Source: Peptostreptococcus faecalis
GTDB taxonomy: Bacteria; Bacillota; Clostridia; Peptostreptococcales; Peptostreptococcaceae
Length of the DNA stretch: 64,000 bases
Direction: 5' to 3'
NCBI RefSeq assembly: GCF_900240845.1
Contig: NZ_OERU01000001.1
Span: 827,079 to 891,078, forward strand
Shown here in pieces: positions 61,109-64,000 of the stretch. Made by a program: the position numbers and the translations under genes. Every line of letters starts with the position of its first letter. The stretch's first letter is position 1. The notes beneath the pieces were generated by a model. That model was given only the letters and a program-made list of their open reading frames with translations. It made no database searches and had not been told where the DNA came from.

Positions 61109-62066
61109 TATTTATCTCCTCCCATCTCATATCATGCTTATCTAGGTACAATTTAACGTCATTAACGGATTCAGTTGGAACATTTATTATTAATGATCCT
61201 AATATATCATCTTTGAATTTTTCTAATTTTCCATAAATTATTGATACATCGATATTTAATTCTCTAGCCATTCCCGTAATTATTGCATCATTTGATCTAT
61301 CATTTGTAAATAAAAGTTTTATATTGTTTCCACTAGGCAACACAATATCTCTCTCTCCAAGCAGATTTGTTAATGTCTTGTTGCTGCTTAAAAATACTTC
61401 CTTAGTTTCTCCAACTTCTAATACTTTACCTGCATCCATAAGGGCTGTTCTAGTACATATTTGCTTTATTACTTCCATTTGATGTGTTACTATTACAATC
61501 GTTATACCTAGTTTTTTGTTTATATCCTCTAGAAGAGAAAGAATTGAATTTGTTGTCTTAGGATCCAATGCTGATGTTGCTTCATCGCAAAGAAGAACTG
61601 ATGGATTCATAGTAAGAGCACGTGCTATTGCAACTCTCTGTTTTTGACCACCACTTAAATTTCTAGGCTTCTCGTTTTTTTTATCAGCGATGCCTACTAA
61701 TTCAAGTAATTCATTTACTCTATTTTTTATCTGCTCTTTTGAATAATCAAAACACTCCATTGGAAGAGCTACATTTTCAAAAACCGTCTTTCTTTCAAGA
61801 AGAGAAAAATGCTGAAATATCATACCTAAATTCTTTCTCAATTCTCTTAGCTCAGTAACACTGAGTTCTTTTACATTTTTGTCAGCCACATATAGTTCTC
61901 CTGAGTCAAATGTTTCAAGTTGGTTTATGCATCTAAGTAACGTGGATTTACCAGCTCCACTGTGCCCTATTATTCCAAATATTTCACCTTCATTTATTGT
62001 CAAGTTCACATTTGTCAACACTTGGGTTTTTCCAAAAAATTTGTTGACATTCTTTATTTCTATCAT
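61098..62066 (-). CDS. metN: Methionine ABC transporter ATPase MetN
   Basis: This 322-residue ATPase has Walker A GHSGAGKST (about residues 34-42), signature LSGGQKQR (about 138-145), Walker B 'VLLCDEATSALDP' (about 158-170) and the switch His in 'VTHQMEV' (about 196). The C-terminal NIL domain (about 245-320), which senses internal methionine and inhibits transport, is present but short. Its start lies 84 nt after the SAM-I riboswitch, behind GGAGGC. Confidence 0.94.
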   Translation of the reverse strand: MIEIKNVNKFFGKTQVLTNVNLTINEGEIFGIIGHSGAGKSTLLRCINQLETFDSGELYVADKNVKELSVTELRELRKNLGMIFQHFSLLERKTVFENVALPMECFDYSKEQIKNRVNELLELVGIADKKNEKPRNLSGGQKQRVAIARALTMNPSVLLCDEATSALDPKTTNSILSLLEDINKKLGITIVIVTHQMEVIKQICTRTALMDAGKVLEVGETKEVFLSSNKTLTNLLGERDIVLPSGNNIKLLFTNDRSNDAIITGMARELNIDVSIIYGKLEKFKDDILGSLIINVPTESVNDVKLYLDKHDMRWEEINNEL

Positions 62067-62107
62067 TTTTTGTTGCCTCCTTATACTTTGATTAGTTTTT
62101 TTAAACT

Positions 62108-62137
62108 AAAAAACGCCTAAGTAAAAAATACCTAGGC
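62108..62137 (-). terminator. Attenuator terminator of the SAM riboswitch
   Basis: On the minus strand, GCCTAGGTA pairs with ACTTAGGC around a T-rich loop, followed by six T. It lies between the aptamer and metN, so SAM binding should stop transcription. Confidence 0.88.
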
Positions 62138-62150
62138 ACAGGAAATTTTA

Positions 62151-62249
62151 CTCATCTTTCAGCTATTAGCTGCTGGATTTAGCACCTTGATTACTTACAG
62201 GTTGCCGGGTTTCACTGGGCCAGTCCCTCCACCGCTCTCGATAAGAGAT
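62151..62249 (-). promoter_or_regulatory. SAM-I riboswitch (S-box) of metNIQ
   Basis: On the minus strand the S-box core is complete: CTCTTATCGAGAG, GGTGGAGGGACTGGCCC, TGAAACCCGGCAACC, GGTGCTAAATCC, then GAAAGATGAG closing P1. A terminator follows directly. It shuts off methionine uptake when S-adenosylmethionine is plentiful. Confidence 0.96.
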
Positions 62250-62325
62250 ATTATATTATTATACTATAATAAAACGTTTTTCTATCTTTGTCAATATTAA
62301 ATAACAATTTTGATAATTATGTTTC

Positions 62326-62667
62326 TTATACCAATTGCATTACTAATAAAATTAAATTATAAATTATTACACATGCAACTAAACCTCCCATTGCATAATC
62401 AAGGGTTGGTTTTGTGCCCTCATCCTTATTTTTTTCTATTTTCATCTTTATAGAAACTACTATTCCATACATCATAACAGATAATCCAAATATTGCTAAA
62501 ACTCTAGAATATATCGGCATTTTAATATAATTAGAATATATAAATAATAAGAATCCTATCCCTAGCATGAAAGTAGTATTTTTTGTAAGATCTTTTTCTT
62601 TTTTATCAACTTTCTTGTCAAAATTTTTATTGTAATATGGTTTTTCCTTTTTCTTCTTAGTAGACAT
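62326..62667 (-). CDS. Small two-helix membrane protein of unknown function
   Basis: This 113-residue protein has a lysine-rich cytoplasmic N-terminus (about residues 1-30), three hydrophobic stretches (about 33-47, 55-73 and 90-112) and a short charged loop between the last two. I recognise no family. I use the ATG at 62667 because GGAGG lies 7 nt upstream; an ATG at 62679 overlaps that site. A TATAAT (62707-62702, minus strand) lies 35 nt before the start, next to the inverted repeat ACCACT/AGTGGT (62714-62730). Confidence 0.6.
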   Translation of the reverse strand: MSTKKKKEKPYYNKNFDKKVDKKEKDLTKNTTFMLGIGFLLFIYSNYIKMPIYSRVLAIFGLSVMMYGIVVSIKMKIEKNKDEGTKPTLDYAMGGLVACVIIYNLILLVMQLV

Positions 62668-62734
62668 CTCATCCTCCATAATATATATTAATATAATCTA
62701 TATTATACCACATACCACTCATTTAGTGGTGTAC

Positions 62735-62766
62735 AAAAAAAGATGAGCCGAATGACCCATCTTTTT
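62735..62766 (-). terminator. Terminator after brnQ
   Basis: AAAAAAGATG pairs with CATCTTTTT, with partial GG/CC pairing inside, 25 nt past the brnQ stop. A T-run follows on the minus strand. Confidence 0.75.
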
Positions 62767-62790
62767 AAACTATAAACTTATCATTTTTAA

Positions 62791-64000
62791 TTATATTGCC
62801 TTTGCTTTATTAGGTATAAATTTACCAATTATACCAGCTATTATTACTGGAACAATCCAGAAGAATCCAAACTGACCGCCTGGCCAAGAATTCATAGAGT
62901 TAGTTAAGTTTTGAAGAGCTTCAATATTAGTAAGTCCTGGTACACCAGATAGAGAAAATAATATACCTAATATTAGAGCTACCCAAATAGATATTCTAAA
63001 TATATTATTGTTGCTAATTTTATTATTAAATAAACCAAGTATAATATAAACTACAACTGCTGGATATACCATTCCTAGTAACGGACCAGCTATTGCTATA
63101 ATTTGTTCAACCCCGAAGTTAGATACAAATGCAGAGAACACACAAACAATAGCTACATTTATTTCATACTTTAATTTACCTTTTGACAATTCATTGAAGT
63201 AACTTGAACAAGAAGACACTAGGCCTATCGCTGTTGTAAGACATGCAAGTCCAACAATTACTGCAAGTATAACCTTACCAGGTCCTCCTAAAATACCACT
63301 TGTAATATCTACTATAAGATCAGTTCTATTTACTGACGCATCATATGTACCTGATACAGTAGCTCCTAAGTATGCTAGTCCACCATATACCAATGCCAAT
63401 CCTACAAAAGCAACTAACCCTGACATTATAGTAGCTTTTGTCATTGCTTTTTTATCTGAATAACCTTTTTGCTGTATAGATGTAATTATAATACCCGCAA
63501 ATATACAGGCTGCCATAGCATCCATTGTCTGATATCCATCTGATATACCTCTTACAAAAACGTTATCAATTAGAGTTCTATCCATTACTTCCCCAAGAGG
63601 TGAAACAGATCCCTTAATTATAAGTACTGCAAGACAAATCAACAATGCTGGAGTAAGAACAGCTCCAACTATATCTACAACTTTTGATGGTTTAATTGAT
63701 AAAAATAGTACTATTGCAAAGAATATGATTGAGAATATGATAGGACTAAATCCGTCCCCAATTGTAGGAAGTATACCAATTTCATATGTAGTTGCAGATG
63801 TTCTAGGAATAGCTACAAAAGGACCAATACATAGTACCATTATAGTTCCAATTACTACTCCTATATTTTTACCAGCACGCGTAAATAACTTCGGCATATC
63901 GCCCTCGACTTTAGTCATAGCTATAACCCCCAATAAAGCTAGACCACCATCGGCAAATAAGAATGCAAAGAATCCACTAAACCATTGAGTCCCTGCGAGA
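62791..64000 (-). CDS. brnQ: Branched-chain amino acid:cation symporter BrnQ (cut by window edge)
   Basis: The minus-strand frame is open from the window edge to the stop at 62791, giving at least 403 residues of a polytopic LIVCS-family transporter for leucine, isoleucine and valine. The visible part begins LAGTQWFSGFFAFLFADGG and continues 'GVIAMTKVEGDMPKLFTRAG', then 'CIGPFVAIPRTSATTYEIG', the PRTxxT signature of BrnQ. About ten membrane helices follow. The true start lies beyond 64000; the internal ATG at 63918 (and the alternative near 63933) is only inside the gene. Its regulation cannot be seen here. Confidence 0.9.
   Translation of the reverse strand, partial: LAGTQWFSGFFAFLFADGGLALLGVIAMTKVEGDMPKLFTRAGKNIGVVIGTIMVLCIGPFVAIPRTSATTYEIGILPTIGDGFSPIIFSIIFFAIVLFLSIKPSKVVDIVGAVLTPALLICLAVLIIKGSVSPLGEVMDRTLIDNVFVRGISDGYQTMDAMAACIFAGIIITSIQQKGYSDKKAMTKATIMSGLVAFVGLALVYGGLAYLGATVSGTYDASVNRTDLIVDITSGILGGPGKVILAVIVGLACLTTAIGLVSSCSSYFNELSKGKLKYEINVAIVCVFSAFVSNFGVEQIIAIAGPLLGMVYPAVVVYIILGLFNNKISNNNIFRISIWVALILGILFSLSGVPGLTNIEALQNLTNSMNSWPGGQFGFFWIVPVIIAGIIGKFIPNKAKAI

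Noticed and set aside
1..64000. CRISPR arrays, tRNA and rRNA genes
   Set aside because: I looked for regularly spaced repeats, tRNA T-loop signatures and conserved rRNA segments and saw none, although a covariance search was not possible here.

Overview
The window is AT-rich DNA from a low-GC Gram-positive anaerobe, most likely class Clostridia and plausibly Peptostreptococcaceae. Supporting signs are the anaerobic ribonucleotide reductase NrdD/NrdG, an NfnAB electron-bifurcating transhydrogenase pair, a rubredoxin-type zinc ribbon protein, a cell-wall-binding (CWB2) surface protein, strong AGGAGG-type ribosome sites and TTG/GTG starts. The species is not determined. Both ends cut genes: a small membrane protein at the left edge and the branched-chain amino-acid transporter brnQ at the right edge.

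Layout, left to right. 1-6.5 kb: copper ATPase copA, a Dabb protein, an AzgA-type purine permease with a long 5' leader, and an ABC-F ATPase whose second P-loop is degenerate. 6.6-7.4 kb: a serine-recombinase-like gene lacking the catalytic serine, behind a 19-bp perfect inverted repeat. 7.4-11 kb: a CoA-type Nudix hydrolase, then a TPP-riboswitch-controlled thiamine or precursor uptake operon (YkoF-like protein, ThiX, ThiY, ThiZ). 11-18.7 kb: single genes, namely a DegV protein, bioB, a CWB2/PIG-L deacetylase fusion, an orphan AAA ATPase, about 550 bp of non-coding DNA, aminopeptidase C and a MerR-TipAS regulator with a 19-bp-spacer promoter. 18.8-24 kb: an orphan M50-like membrane protease behind trmB, a HesB-like protein, and nrdD-nrdG with NrdR boxes upstream. 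24-32 kb: a YbaK-type deacylase, then the minus-strand unit mutS-mutL-miaA-ynbB. 32-35 kb: threonine aldolase, a Xer-type recombinase, and lexA with its own SOS box.

35-48 kb is almost entirely minus strand. It holds cmk-plsC-ispH-ftsH-DUF2628-tdk as one tight run; then rpiR, a histidine phosphatase and a BaiN/HI0933 flavoprotein; then rluB and a YtqB-like methyltransferase; a lipoprotein; and nfnA-nfnB. 48-59.5 kb is mostly single genes: a two-domain sulfurtransferase, a MacAB-like efflux operon, pyrC, a rubredoxin/degenerate ferritin-like protein, a polysaccharide deacetylase, two NAD(P)-binding proteins, an HsdR-N-like protein that has lost its nuclease residues, and a DUF1002 protein. 59.5-62.3 kb is metN-metI-metQ under a SAM-I riboswitch. 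The window closes with a two-helix membrane protein and brnQ.

Most of the content is housekeeping, with clear RNA and protein control elements (TPP and SAM-I riboswitches, NrdR, LexA, MerR and probable RpiR sites). I found no rRNA, tRNA, CRISPR array, prophage or complete insertion sequence. The least explained parts are the catalytically altered serine recombinase with its inverted repeat, several enzyme folds that have lost their active-site residues, the leader RNAs of the purine permease and of cmk, and the non-coding gap at 15.7-16.3 kb.
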